A stretch of DNA of 55,781 bases from JACNKV01 sp964422145 (GCA_964422145.1 CAYQZV010000015.1:1-55781); one strand, 5' to 3'. Positions 1 to 9,509 are shown, numbered from the stretch's first letter. A program made the numbers and translations. Notes: generated from the sequence alone by a model not told the origin.

Positions 1-1089
1 GAAGGAAAAGTGTTGGGTATGATCGATGGAAAAGCAACCATCGTTCACGGGAGTCATTGTGTCGGGCACGGACAATGTGCGGAAAATTGCCCGGTCGGCG
101 GGATTGAGATCGGGCTCGGAGATGTCAGTCAGCGAGAAGATATTCCGCAGATATCGGATGATTTTGAAACCAACATTCCAGGGCTTTATATTATTGGTGA
201 ACTCAGCGGATTAGCGCTGATCAAAAACGCCATCAACCATGGCATTACAGCCGTCGATCATCTTCATCAAAACTTATCCTCAGATTCAGATACCGATTAT
301 GATGTTGTTATCATCGGAGCCGGACCGGCAGGATTAACCGCCGGGTTGCGAGCCAAAGAACTCGGATTAAGCTATGTTATTTTCGATCAGGATAATCCCG
401 GCGGAACCATTTTACAATATCCGAGACGAAAATTAACCTTAGTCCAGCCGGTTGAATTGCCTCTATTCGGGAAGTTAAACAAAGGAGAATATCATAAGGA
501 AGAACTGCTCTCCATTTGGGAAAAGGTCATTTCTGATCATGATGTTCACTTAGAAACCAAAGAGAAGCTCCAAGCTGTTACCGAAAGTAAAGGGCAATTC
601 CAAATAAAAACGACGACAAAAACGACCACGGCGAAACATGTGATCTTAGCCTTGGGACGAAGAGGAACACCGCGTAAACTGGGCGTCCCCGGTGAATCAT
701 TAAGTAAAGTGATGTACAAATTGATCGATGCGGATACCTATAACGATCGTCATCTTTTAGTTGTCGGCGGTGGAGACAGTGCGATTGAAGCCGGAATCGG
801 GCTGGCACTTCAACCGGGAAACAAAGTGACTATTTCGTACCGAAAAGAAAATTTCTTCCGATTAAAAGCAAAGAATGATGCAAACATTCAAAAAGCGATT
901 GATGATCAATTGCTTAATGTCGTTTTCAACTCTAATCCGGTGGATATATCAGAATCATCCGTGACGCTAAAAACACCGGATGATACTCTCAACATTGATA
1001 ATGATTTTATCTTTATCTTTGCCGGCGGTGAACTGCCGTTCAATCTGCTGAATACCATCGGAATTGATTTCGGGAAGAAACTCAGTTAA
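1..1089 (+). CDS. FAD-dependent NAD(P)H oxidoreductase with 4Fe-4S region, 5' partial
   Basis: The reading frame is open to the first base (E-G-K-V-L-G-M), so the true start lies outside the window. An N-terminal ferredoxin-like stretch keeps the spacing CVGHGQCAENCP typical of this family's second cluster half. A two-dinucleotide-binding fold of thioredoxin-reductase type follows: VIIGAGPAG for FAD and VVGGGDSAIEAG for NAD(P), ending in a conserved FAGG. There is no CxxC redox disulphide, so it resembles ferredoxin-NADP reductase or YpdA-like enzymes rather than thioredoxin reductase. It stands just upstream of an FNR-like gene and multihaem cytochromes, so I infer a role in moving electrons between NAD(P)H and that chain. 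The exact donor and acceptor cannot be read from the sequence. Confidence 0.85.
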   Translation, partial: EGKVLGMIDGKATIVHGSHCVGHGQCAENCPVGGIEIGLGDVSQREDIPQISDDFETNIPGLYIIGELSGLALIKNAINHGITAVDHLHQNLSSDSDTDYDVVIIGAGPAGLTAGLRAKELGLSYVIFDQDNPGGTILQYPRRKLTLVQPVELPLFGKLNKGEYHKEELLSIWEKVISDHDVHLETKEKLQAVTESKGQFQIKTTTKTTTAKHVILALGRRGTPRKLGVPGESLSKVMYKLIDADTYNDRHLLVVGGGDSAIEAGIGLALQPGNKVTISYRKENFFRLKAKNDANIQKAIDDQLLNVVFNSNPVDISESSVTLKTPDDTLNIDNDFIFIFAGGELPFNLLNTIGIDFGKKLS

Positions 1090-1105
1090 ACCTAAGAGGT
1101 CTATC

Positions 1106-1963
1106 ATGGATGCAAAAAGGAAAAAAATCAAAAAACTGGAAGTCATGGTTGCAGATGTTGTTCGAGAGACGCCGGAAACAACCACATTGATTTTATTTAC
1201 GGGAAATGATATTCTGGAATACGAACCCGGACATTTTCTTACGATTGATCCTCATCAATTCCATGCCCTCGAACGATGGACAAACTATTTAGAAGATAAA
1301 AAAGGGAAGAAAGAAAAAGCCAGAGCTTATTCCCTCACCAGTGAGCCGGGAGAAAAATACTTAGCGATCACCGTAAAAGAAGAGCGGTACATTCCGGGGA
1401 AAACATTATATCCGCCTTTACTATCACCCATTCTCGCCATGAGAACGCCTCGAGGGACGCCCATGGTCATCACCGGTTTTACCGGTCCGTATACATTGAA
1501 GGATCCTCTTCCTGAGAATCTTGTTCATGTCTGCGCGGGCAGCGGTATTGTCCCTAACTTCAGTATCATCAAGTATGCGTTGCGAAATCATCCGAATATG
1601 AAACACCGATTGTTATACAGCAACCGCCGCTGGGAAGATACGATTTTTCGAAATGAACTTCTTCAATTGAAAGGGGAGTTCCCCGACCAATTGGATATTA
1701 TCTTCACTTTCACAAGAGAGGAAAAAACAGATCTCCCCGTCCCGACATATAATCGACGAATTGACCAAGCTATGATCAACGAAATCGTTACAGATCCGTC
1801 TGCAAAATACTATGTGTGCGGGCCCGGGTTGTCAATCCATGAAAAAAGGGCAGCTGAAGCGCTCGGCAAAACCCAGTCACCACGATTTTTTGAATCTGTA
1901 TTAACTCAATTAAATGAGCTGGGCATTGATAAAACAAACATCAAGCACGAAACATATGGTTAA
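1106..1963 (+). CDS. Ferredoxin-NADP reductase-like flavoprotein (FNR family)
   Basis: A 285-residue protein with the FNR-family layout: the FAD-binding RAYSLT motif at residues 73-78, a phosphate-binding AGSGIVP at 144-150 (usually GSGITP) and YYVCGPG at 235-241. It has no 2Fe-2S domain, so it is a stand-alone reductase module. I chose the ATG at 1106 because AGAGGT at 1095-1100 is well placed before it; an in-frame ATG at 1064 would overlap the previous gene and has no such site. It overlaps the start of the following cytochrome gene by 8 bases, which implies translational coupling. It probably passes electrons between a nicotinamide or ferredoxin pool and the cytochromes; direction is unknown. 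Confidence 0.85.
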   Translation: MDAKRKKIKKLEVMVADVVRETPETTTLILFTGNDILEYEPGHFLTIDPHQFHALERWTNYLEDKKGKKEKARAYSLTSEPGEKYLAITVKEERYIPGKTLYPPLLSPILAMRTPRGTPMVITGFTGPYTLKDPLPENLVHVCAGSGIVPNFSIIKYALRNHPNMKHRLLYSNRRWEDTIFRNELLQLKGEFPDQLDIIFTFTREEKTDLPVPTYNRRIDQAMINEIVTDPSAKYYVCGPGLSIHEKRAAEALGKTQSPRFFESVLTQLNELGIDKTNIKHETYG

Positions 1964-3374
1964 TCGCTCCATCAAAATATTAATACTGATTCCGCTTTTC
2001 TTTGGAATTGCATCTGGGCAATTATTTTCACCGGGGAAACTTTCAAAATATCATGAGGAGTACGAAGGAACAACCAATTGTGTTTTATGCCATGAAATAG
2101 GGAATAAAGAAATTTCCGATGGATGCGTTCTTTGTCATGAGCCGTTAAAAATCCGTTTGGATGAAGGAGCAGGGTTTCACAAAGATAAAACCACCGGATG
2201 CGGTGAGTGCCACTCTGATCATAACGGACGTGCCTTTGAATTGGTTTATTGGCCAAAAAACATAAAAGATTTTAATCATGACGAAACCGGAAGTCCGCTA
2301 ACAGGAAAACATCGTAATCTGAAATGCGGGGAATGTCATACACGGAAAAATATCGTTGGCGAAGAGATCATCCAATGGGCAGAAAAATATGATAAATTTC
2401 CGGTGTTGGACCGTACTTTTCTCGGCTTATCTGAAGAATGCACTTCCTGCCATAAGATCATCCATGAGAAAGATATCTCAACCGATTGTACAAAATGCCA
2501 TAACACATTTGATTGGAAGAAAGCTTCTGAAGAATATGATCACCAGCAGGCACGGTTTTTACTCACGGGGGCGCACAAAGATGTCGCGTGTGAAAAATGT
2601 CATAAAACAAGACCCGAACAAGTCCCGGAGGTTTGGCAGCTGACCGGAATGGCATTCGAAAATTGTACCAGCTGTCATCAAGATCATCATAAAGGGACGT
2701 ACGGAAATTCTTGTGAAACCTGCCATACAACCAAAAATTGGAAAAATGATCTGCTGCCATTTGATCATTCAACCACGAAATATCCGCTGAAGGGGAAACA
2801 CACTAATCTGAAATGTGTTGACTGCCATAAACAAGAATTGGCAACCTTGCCAAGTTTCGCAAAATGCTTGGATTGCCATGAAGATAAACATTATCAGCAA
2901 TTTATTCTTCGTCAAGATGACGGCGATTGTGCCGGCTGCCATACGGTAAATGGATTTATCCCGACATCTTACACTGCTTCAATGCATCAAGACAGCCGAT
3001 TCCCGCTTGAAGGCGGACACTTGGCCGTACCGTGTATTTCATGTCATAAACCGTTTGAGCCGATTCCCGGAATAACTACAACACAATTTACATGGAAACA
3101 ATTGGAATGTGGGAATTGTCATACCGATATCCATCGTAATCAGTTCCAAGAGCACTATCAAAATCAATGTGAGCGGTGTCACACGGTATTTTCTTTCGAT
3201 CAGTTAGTTTTCGACCATTCAAAAACAGACTTCCCGCTTGATGGACGGCATCAGCAGGTAGCCTGTGAAAAATGCCATGAACAAGTTCAAGATCTGGAGG
3301 GAATGTTTATCCGCTATAATCCAACTGCACAGCGCTGCATTGACTGTCACACGTTAACCGGTGATTTTAGATGA
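1956..3374 (+). CDS. Secreted 17-haem c-type cytochrome
   Basis: A 472-residue protein with an N-terminal signal peptide (hydrophobic residues about 5-20, ending A-S-G-Q). I count 17 CxxCH haem-binding motifs. They lie in repeated modules of the type DHxxxxxPLxGxHxxxxCxxCH, in which the first histidines are likely distal haem ligands. The start at 1956 puts the signal peptide at the N-terminus and overlaps the FNR-like gene; an upstream in-frame ATG at 1914 would bury it. The stop overlaps the next start (ATGA). Export and covalent haem attachment in the periplasm are expected. With the next two cytochromes and the barrel protein it probably forms an electron wire across or on the outer membrane. 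Confidence 0.92.
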   Translation: MVNRSIKILILIPLFFGIASGQLFSPGKLSKYHEEYEGTTNCVLCHEIGNKEISDGCVLCHEPLKIRLDEGAGFHKDKTTGCGECHSDHNGRAFELVYWPKNIKDFNHDETGSPLTGKHRNLKCGECHTRKNIVGEEIIQWAEKYDKFPVLDRTFLGLSEECTSCHKIIHEKDISTDCTKCHNTFDWKKASEEYDHQQARFLLTGAHKDVACEKCHKTRPEQVPEVWQLTGMAFENCTSCHQDHHKGTYGNSCETCHTTKNWKNDLLPFDHSTTKYPLKGKHTNLKCVDCHKQELATLPSFAKCLDCHEDKHYQQFILRQDDGDCAGCHTVNGFIPTSYTASMHQDSRFPLEGGHLAVPCISCHKPFEPIPGITTTQFTWKQLECGNCHTDIHRNQFQEHYQNQCERCHTVFSFDQLVFDHSKTDFPLDGRHQQVACEKCHEQVQDLEGMFIRYNPTAQRCIDCHTLTGDFR

Positions 3375-6300
3375 GAACGGTATTATGCTTACCGTTCTTA
3401 GTCCTATTTTTATTTGGATTCCAAAGTGATGATTGGGACATCCCGGGATATGACTGCGGAGACTGCCACGGATCTGCGGGTTGGGATGTCTTGGATTTGT
3501 CAGGGTTTAATCATCAGGACACCAATTTTGATTTAGAAGGCAGCCATCAGTTTCAGGCTTGCAGTGCATGTCACTCAGGCGAAACGCTGGAGGAAAAACA
3601 CCAATTCGAACGGGAATCATCATGCGTGTCCTGTCACTTAGATATCCATCAATCTGTTCTAGGAGACGAATGCTCTCAGTGCCACGGACTGAATTCCTGG
3701 CAAGTGACAAACCAAACCTTCGATCATAACTTAACCCAATTCTCCCTTTTGGGGTCTCATGCTCAGTTATCTTGTCAGGACTGCCATTCAGATACTGATC
3801 CGACCGGTTATGCTCAAACGCCCACAGATTGTTATGCCTGCCATCGTGAGGAATATGACTTAACACAAGCACCTGACCATCTTTCAGCCGGGATTGATAC
3901 CGAATGTCTGATTTGCCATTCCGTCCAAACCGGTGGGTGGCAGCCTTCAACATTTGATCACGATATTCACACAAACTATATTTTATCCGGAGCCCACCGG
4001 GATGCTCAGTGTGCTCAATGCCATACCGGAACATTTGACGGAACAGCAGATGATTGCTGGGCATGTCATCAGAAGGATTATGTTTTGGCTGGGACGGATG
4101 TTTATCCGGATGCACCTGTTCATACAGAAAATGTTTACAGCCAGGACTGTGCAATCTGCCATAACAGTATGGTCACGTGGGAGGGCGGTGAGTTGGATCA
4201 TAATCTAACGGACTTTCCGTTAACCGGTTTGCATGAAACGTCAGAATGTGCCCAATGCCACGGGGATGGATTGTATGAACTCCCGGTAACATGTGAGGAG
4301 TGTCACTCTCCGAATCAGATTGCTGAAACAACCTATGAAACATCCGAATTTGATCACACGACACACAATATCATTACTGAGTGTGAGTTCTGTCATATCA
4401 CCACCGGATGGGATCAACACATTTTTGAACACATCAATTTCTCTACATCCACATGTGATCAATGCCACTTGATTGAATATCAAGAGACAACAGAACCTGC
4501 ACATGACTTGGTGGGTTATATTTCTTCTGATTGTGAAAGCTGCCACAGCACGGAGGAATGGGATCCTTCTATATTTGAGCATCAACTCACTTCCCCATGT
4601 ATGGCATGTCATACCGTTGATTACGAAAACACAACCGAACCCGATCACACACTGTTAGGTTATCCAACATCTGATTGTGAGTTTTGCCATAGTGTCAATG
4701 AGTGGGATCCGATCATCTTTGATCACGAGGTCAGCACGACATGTGTTACCTGCCATTTACTTGATTATCAGAATGCCGTTAATCCTGTCCACCTATCAGA
4801 AGAAGGATACAGTGAAAATTGCCAGGAATGTCATACCGATACCGAAACATGGCTTGGAGCATCTTTCGACCATTCACTTACGCAATTCCCATTAACTGGG
4901 GCTCACATAACATCCGAATGTGCCCAATGCCACGGGGATGGATTGTATGAACTTCCGTTAACCTGTGAAGAGTGTCACTCTCCGAATCAGATTGCTGAAA
5001 CAACCTATGAAACATCCGAATTTGATCACACGACACACAATATCATTACTGAGTGTGAGTTCTGTCATATCACCACCGGATGGGATCAACACATTTTTGA
5101 ACACATCAATTTCTCTACATCCACATGTGATCAATGCCACTTGATTGAATATCAAGAAACGACTGAACCTGATCATACTGTTTTAGGTTATCCTGCATCA
5201 GATTGTGCATCGTGCCATAGTGTGGAGGAATGGGATCCGATCATCTTTGATCACGAGGTCAGCACGACATGTGTTACCTGCCATTTACTTGATTATCAGA
5301 ATGCCGTTAATCCTGTCCACCTATCAGAAGAAGGATACAGTGAAAATTGCCAGGAATGTCATACCGATACCGAAACATGGCTTGGAGCATCTTTCGACCA
5401 TTCACTTACGCAATTCCCATTAACTGGGGCTCACATAACATCCGAATGTGCCCAATGCCACGGGGATGGATTGTATGAACTTCCATTGACCTGTGAGGAG
5501 TGTCACTCTCCGAATCAAATCGCAACAACAACTTACGAATTATCAAGCTACGATCACGTAACACATAATATTATTCAAACTTGCGAGAACTGCCATACAA
5601 CTGACGACTGGCTTCAAACCATATTTGATCACGTTGATTTTACCGAAACCGCTTGCGAACAATGCCACTTACCGGAACACATTGCATCAGTCGATCCGCC
5701 GCATGACAGCGGCAATATCCGGTCTCAATGCGACTTATGTCATTCCAATTCAAATTGGGTCATCGATAATTTTACCCATACAGCTGAGCAAACAGATTAT
5801 GTTTTGAACGGACTGCATGTGCAGGTTCAGTGCCTAAGTTGTCATGTAAACAATATATATCAAGGGACGGAAAACACTTGCCAAAGTTCAGGATGCCATT
5901 TCAGCGATTTCCAAACAGCATCTCCTGATCATCAAGTTTATGGATATCCCATTGAGCATTGCACATCCTGCCATGCAGAAACCGGGTGGTCTCCGGACAT
6001 TTATTCTCATGACTTAACATTCTCATGTCAGGATTGTCACATCCCTGATTATCAAAATGCCGTCGACCCGCCACATACTGAAAGCACTGGGTTTTCACTG
6101 ACCTGCGATCAATGTCATTCATCCGTGGAGACTTGGGACGGCGCAACATATAATCATGATGGAGTTACATCAGGCTGTTTTGACTGTCATTCGCTGGACT
6201 ATTACGCAACGACGTCTCCCAATCATGAACAACTTGGATACAGCACGGTATGTAACGATTGTCATACATCCTTCACCGATTGGAGCGATGCCCAAATCGA

Positions 6301-6952
6301 TCATTCATTTTATCCCATTTCGGATGACCATGCGGATGTCACTTGCAATGAGTGTCATAGCCAACCCGAATTTCAGCCGTCTTGCTGGGAGTGCCACGAA
6401 ACAGATTTCTTTGAGGAGCATAGTACCGGTGAAAGCGTGATGTGTTGGAATTGCCATACCACATTGAACTGGGAAGATGTAACTTTTGATCACACGGGAA
6501 TTACAACCGGATGTATCGAATGCCATTCAGATGACCATTTAGATGCTCACGGTCCAGATTTCCCGACTGATTGTGAATCCTGTCATAACACTGAAGATTG
6601 GGATGAAACAACATTTAGCCATCAATTCCCGATCGATCCATCACATCAGGATGAAACAAATGAAACGTGTGAGTCTTGCCATACTGGAGGAAATACGGTA
6701 GAATTCACGTGTTTCAACAGCGGGTGTCATTCTGTCAGCGAAGAAACATCTGAGCATTGTGAAGACGGTCCTCAGGATTGTGAAAGCTGTAACGGAATGA
6801 CGTATCCTTATAGCGGTGTAACATCTATGGACTGTTATTCGTGCCACCCAAACGGTGATGAAGATGATTGTGGCGGCGATGATGATCGCTCCGGGAAAGC
6901 ACCGAAAGATGATGTTATTCAATCTAAACCGTGGAAGAAAAAATGGTTTTAA
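3371..6952 (+). CDS. Giant multihaem c-type cytochrome (44 CxxCH plus 2 CX4CH)
   Basis: This 1193-residue secreted protein has a short signal peptide (hydrophobic residues 4-17). I count 44 canonical CxxCH motifs, two CX4CH motifs (CQSSGCH and CFNSGCH) and one degenerate CESCN near the C-terminus. Modules of 25-45 residues follow the pattern FDHxxTxFPLxGxHxxxxCxxCH, alternating with DYQxxxxPxH and WDxxxFxH modules. The C-terminal tail is acidic and then basic (ends KKKWF). The middle contains near-identical DNA repeats (528 and 672 bp apart). It is joined to both neighbours by overlap. A haem wire on the cell surface or in the periplasm is the natural inference; partner and acceptor are unknown. 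Confidence 0.92.
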   Translation: MRTVLCLPFLVLFLFGFQSDDWDIPGYDCGDCHGSAGWDVLDLSGFNHQDTNFDLEGSHQFQACSACHSGETLEEKHQFERESSCVSCHLDIHQSVLGDECSQCHGLNSWQVTNQTFDHNLTQFSLLGSHAQLSCQDCHSDTDPTGYAQTPTDCYACHREEYDLTQAPDHLSAGIDTECLICHSVQTGGWQPSTFDHDIHTNYILSGAHRDAQCAQCHTGTFDGTADDCWACHQKDYVLAGTDVYPDAPVHTENVYSQDCAICHNSMVTWEGGELDHNLTDFPLTGLHETSECAQCHGDGLYELPVTCEECHSPNQIAETTYETSEFDHTTHNIITECEFCHITTGWDQHIFEHINFSTSTCDQCHLIEYQETTEPAHDLVGYISSDCESCHSTEEWDPSIFEHQLTSPCMACHTVDYENTTEPDHTLLGYPTSDCEFCHSVNEWDPIIFDHEVSTTCVTCHLLDYQNAVNPVHLSEEGYSENCQECHTDTETWLGASFDHSLTQFPLTGAHITSECAQCHGDGLYELPLTCEECHSPNQIAETTYETSEFDHTTHNIITECEFCHITTGWDQHIFEHINFSTSTCDQCHLIEYQETTEPDHTVLGYPASDCASCHSVEEWDPIIFDHEVSTTCVTCHLLDYQNAVNPVHLSEEGYSENCQECHTDTETWLGASFDHSLTQFPLTGAHITSECAQCHGDGLYELPLTCEECHSPNQIATTTYELSSYDHVTHNIIQTCENCHTTDDWLQTIFDHVDFTETACEQCHLPEHIASVDPPHDSGNIRSQCDLCHSNSNWVIDNFTHTAEQTDYVLNGLHVQVQCLSCHVNNIYQGTENTCQSSGCHFSDFQTASPDHQVYGYPIEHCTSCHAETGWSPDIYSHDLTFSCQDCHIPDYQNAVDPPHTESTGFSLTCDQCHSSVETWDGATYNHDGVTSGCFDCHSLDYYATTSPNHEQLGYSTVCNDCHTSFTDWSDAQIDHSFYPISDDHADVTCNECHSQPEFQPSCWECHETDFFEEHSTGESVMCWNCHTTLNWEDVTFDHTGITTGCIECHSDDHLDAHGPDFPTDCESCHNTEDWDETTFSHQFPIDPSHQDETNETCESCHTGGNTVEFTCFNSGCHSVSEETSEHCEDGPQDCESCNGMTYPYSGVTSMDCYSCHPNGDEDDCGGDDDRSGKAPKDDVIQSKPWKKKWF
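4306..5490 (+). repeat. Near-identical intragenic duplications within the giant cytochrome gene
   Basis: The segment from about 4306 to 4494 recurs almost unchanged 672 bp downstream (about 4978-5166). The segment from about 4704 to 4960 recurs 528 bp downstream (about 5232-5488). Both offsets are multiples of three (224 and 176 codons), so the frame is kept and whole haem modules are added. The very high DNA identity, including at silent positions, points to recent duplication or gene conversion. Confidence 0.9.
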
Positions 6953-7749
6953 GGGTCGCTCTCATTACCGGATTTTTCATCACCGTTTCTTTCGCTCAGC
7001 CCATCACTGACGGTTCGTGTTTGATCTGCCATTCTCCGGACGGGTGGCTTCCACTCTCCCTATCACCGGCTTTTAATCATGAACACACGCCCTTCCCGCT
7101 TGAAGGTGCTCACCGCAATGCCGAGTGCATCCAATGCCATACTGGGGATACGATTGAAGACCTCCATGACTTTACAAATACATCCTCCGAATGTAATGCC
7201 TGTCATATGGATATTCACCTAAGTGCCTTCGGAGAAGACTGCCAGCGGTGCCATACGGTCTTTGCATGGGAAATGGAGACTTGGGGCAGGAATCATGAAA
7301 TGACGTTATTCCCGCTGACCGGTGCACATGCGCAAATAGATTGTATTGAATGTCACGGCGTAAAATTCACGCAATTATCAGGGACATTAACCACCGAATG
7401 CGAATCCTGTCACTTGCAAGATTATATCGCAAATCCGGAACCTCACACCGAAAACCAGGATTGTTTATTATGTCATAATACACGTGCCTGGTTTCCATCT
7501 GATATGGCGCATCATGATCTTCTCTTCCCCATTTATTCCGGTGAACATCGAGGAGAATGGTCAACATGCTCAGCGGAATGTCATACAAATCCAGATGATT
7601 ACTCTGATTTTTCCTGCGGGTTGAACGGCGTCTGTCATGAACACGATCAAGACGAAATGGATGATGAACATTTAGGAGAAGTTTCAAATTATGTCTATGA
7701 AAGTCAGTCGTGTTATGACTGTCATCCAAATGGAGAAGAAGATGATTAA
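6943..7749 (+). CDS. Secreted multihaem c-type cytochrome (8 CxxCH plus CX3CH and CX5CH)
   Basis: A 268-residue protein with signal peptide (residues 1-19, ending S-F-A-Q). Eight canonical CxxCH motifs are present, plus CSAECH (CX3CH) and CGLNGVCH (CX5CH), which may or may not bind haem. Its first half repeats the FNHExTPFPLEGAHR-type module of the giant cytochrome. Its last residues, CYDCHPNGEEDD, closely match the CYSCHPNGDEDD near the end of the giant cytochrome, so the two are paralogous at both ends. I chose ATG 6943, which overlaps the preceding stop by 10 bases; a GTG at 6931 is in frame but would lengthen the signal peptide N-terminus. Confidence 0.9.
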   Translation: MVLRVALITGFFITVSFAQPITDGSCLICHSPDGWLPLSLSPAFNHEHTPFPLEGAHRNAECIQCHTGDTIEDLHDFTNTSSECNACHMDIHLSAFGEDCQRCHTVFAWEMETWGRNHEMTLFPLTGAHAQIDCIECHGVKFTQLSGTLTTECESCHLQDYIANPEPHTENQDCLLCHNTRAWFPSDMAHHDLLFPIYSGEHRGEWSTCSAECHTNPDDYSDFSCGLNGVCHEHDQDEMDDEHLGEVSNYVYESQSCYDCHPNGEEDD

Positions 7750-9298
7750 ATATCGACTCATCCCTGTTTTTATATTTTTAGGTCTGCTAGTTGCTCAGTC
7801 GGGGACTTATCAATCCATTGAAGGAAACATAACCTACCTCACAATGGATCAGGTTTACAGTGATGTGGGATCACTCAAAGGGGCTGCTGTCGGTGATACG
7901 ATGACGGTTTTCCGCCGGAATGAAAATATTGGTTTGGTTGTCATTACGAATGTGGCAAGAAAATCATCGGTCTCGCAGCCGCTGGTTCCTATCAGTCAGT
8001 TTCAGCTCGGTGATCAGATTCGGTATGATAAATGGGTACCAAAGCCTGAAGATCCGCCGGCTCAACAAGTTTCTCAACAAAGTGATAAACCTTCTTCAAA
8101 ATCAGCATCCGGCAAACCTCACTGGGATTTTAAGCAAAATGCGACCGTTTCACTCCGGTATTCCAACAATAAATATTCTGAGGAATCGACGCATTCAAGA
8201 GGGATCGGGACTTTACAGTACCGAGCGGGATTAAAATCGCTTTTGCATTCAAAAGTCTTCGTTTACGGTCGGAGTGATTTAGCAGATAAAGACTTAACGG
8301 TGTATCAGGCGCGGATTGAATTATCCAATCAGACAAGAGCTCATACTGTGCAGATTGGGCGGGTCTTTCCTTCAGATATGTCCGGTGTTGGAGCTACAGA
8401 CGGACTTTTATTCACCTCAAAGATCACTCCCGTATTTTCTGCGGGTGCCTTAGCCGGCTTCCAACCCGATTATCAATCGCAATCATGGAATCCGGATGTA
8501 AAGAAAATCGGCGGATTTTTCAAAAGTAAACATCGAAACGATAATTTTAAACTCCAAACTTTGATCAGTGTTGTCAGCCAACAGGCCGGGAATGAAATTG
8601 ATCGAGAGTTCAGTTACATTAAATTCACCGGGGATGTGAAACGAAGGCTGAGTTTTTCACTCTATCAAACATGGGACATTTACCGGGATCACACGCTGTA
8701 CAATCGATCTGCACTTGAACCGACATCCAGTCAAATTTCGTTTAGACTAAAACCATACAAGCTGATCACGCTCAATATGCGTTATACATCCCGACGTCAA
8801 GTGTTGTACAATGTATCAGGGAACCTTCTTCCGGACTCATTGTTTGTCGATGAATTACGCTCCGGATGGTATAATTCTATCCGATTCTCTCATGATAAAG
8901 TCGGATCTGTCGTTACCGGATTCAACCGACGCAAACAATCGAACGATTCTGATAATGCGTCGACATATATTTTTATGAATTACTTTTCGAGACCGATCCG
9001 GGAAAATCTAACCATTCAATTTTCAGCCAATTATTTAAAGAACCTTCTTATCACCGGATTCCGTTCACGATTGGGCGTAAATATGGCAACAAAGAAGTTC
9101 GGTTCATTTCATAGTGAATATGAACTCTATTCATTCGGATACGGAAGATTTTATGATGACTATCTTCAACATTCTTTCAAAGCCCACCACACCTGGTCAC
9201 TGCGAAAATCACTTTACGGTTCCACCAGTATCGACTATTTGATAGACAAGGATTACTCCATTTTTGTCCTTTATCTCGGACTGACTTACAAACTTTAA
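7742..9298 (+). CDS. Outer-membrane beta-barrel protein of the cytochrome operon
   Basis: A 518-residue protein with a signal peptide (hydrophobic residues 7-18). A small N-terminal domain of about 80 residues is followed by a lysine- and proline-rich linker, then about 380 residues of alternating polar and aromatic strands ending in YLGLTYKL, as expected for a transmembrane beta-barrel. I chose ATG 7742, which has GGAGAAGAAG just upstream and overlaps the preceding stop; a start at 7691 would lie inside the cytochrome gene. By position it is the candidate porin sheath of a porin-cytochrome conduit, comparable in role, not visibly in sequence, to MtrB. I do not recognise the family. Confidence 0.75.
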   Translation: MIKYRLIPVFIFLGLLVAQSGTYQSIEGNITYLTMDQVYSDVGSLKGAAVGDTMTVFRRNENIGLVVITNVARKSSVSQPLVPISQFQLGDQIRYDKWVPKPEDPPAQQVSQQSDKPSSKSASGKPHWDFKQNATVSLRYSNNKYSEESTHSRGIGTLQYRAGLKSLLHSKVFVYGRSDLADKDLTVYQARIELSNQTRAHTVQIGRVFPSDMSGVGATDGLLFTSKITPVFSAGALAGFQPDYQSQSWNPDVKKIGGFFKSKHRNDNFKLQTLISVVSQQAGNEIDREFSYIKFTGDVKRRLSFSLYQTWDIYRDHTLYNRSALEPTSSQISFRLKPYKLITLNMRYTSRRQVLYNVSGNLLPDSLFVDELRSGWYNSIRFSHDKVGSVVTGFNRRKQSNDSDNASTYIFMNYFSRPIRENLTIQFSANYLKNLLITGFRSRLGVNMATKKFGSFHSEYELYSFGYGRFYDDYLQHSFKAHHTWSLRKSLYGSTSIDYLIDKDYSIFVLYLGLTYKL

Positions 9299-9404
9299 TC
9301 TGCGAATTTTTACTTCGATCGATAAAATAAATAGATTTTTGTTTTGGAAAATATCTAACATGTTCTAAATTCGCCCCGCTTCTTGATAGAATTAATTAAG
9401 AATT

Positions 9405-9476
9405 GGCCCGTTCGTCTAGTGGTTAGGACTCAGGGTTTTCATCTCTGCAACAGGAGTTCGATTCTCCTACGGGCTA
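9405..9476 (+). tRNA. tRNA-Glu (TTC)
   Basis: The cloverleaf closes fully. Acceptor arms 9405-9411 and 9469-9475 pair with one G-U, the anticodon stem is CAGGG/CTCTG around the loop TTTTCAT, which gives anticodon TTC, and the T arm contains GTTCGATTC. The discriminator is A at 9476 and CCA is not encoded. Confidence 0.95.
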
Positions 9477-9480
9477 CAAC

Positions 9481-9509
9481 AAAAAACCCCCTCAAAAAGG
9501 GGGTTTTTT
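9481..9509 (+). terminator. Rho-independent terminator after tRNA-Glu
   Basis: A-rich tract, five C, a 7-base loop, five G and six T: a canonical hairpin with a T tract, placed a few bases after the tRNA. The A tract on the other side makes it usable in both directions. Confidence 0.9.

Noticed and set aside
3507..4154. 215-residue open frame on the minus strand
   Set aside because: It lies opposite the giant cytochrome and only mirrors its regular haem-repeat codons. No ribosome-binding site or plausible protein pattern.
4958..5176. Pairs of identical short frames on the two strands at 4241-5423
   Set aside because: They are identical because the cytochrome gene itself is duplicated here; they are not separate genes.
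4241..5490. Repeats that could suggest a CRISPR array
   Set aside because: The repeats are long, in frame and encode haem modules. There are no short repeats with unique spacers anywhere in the window.
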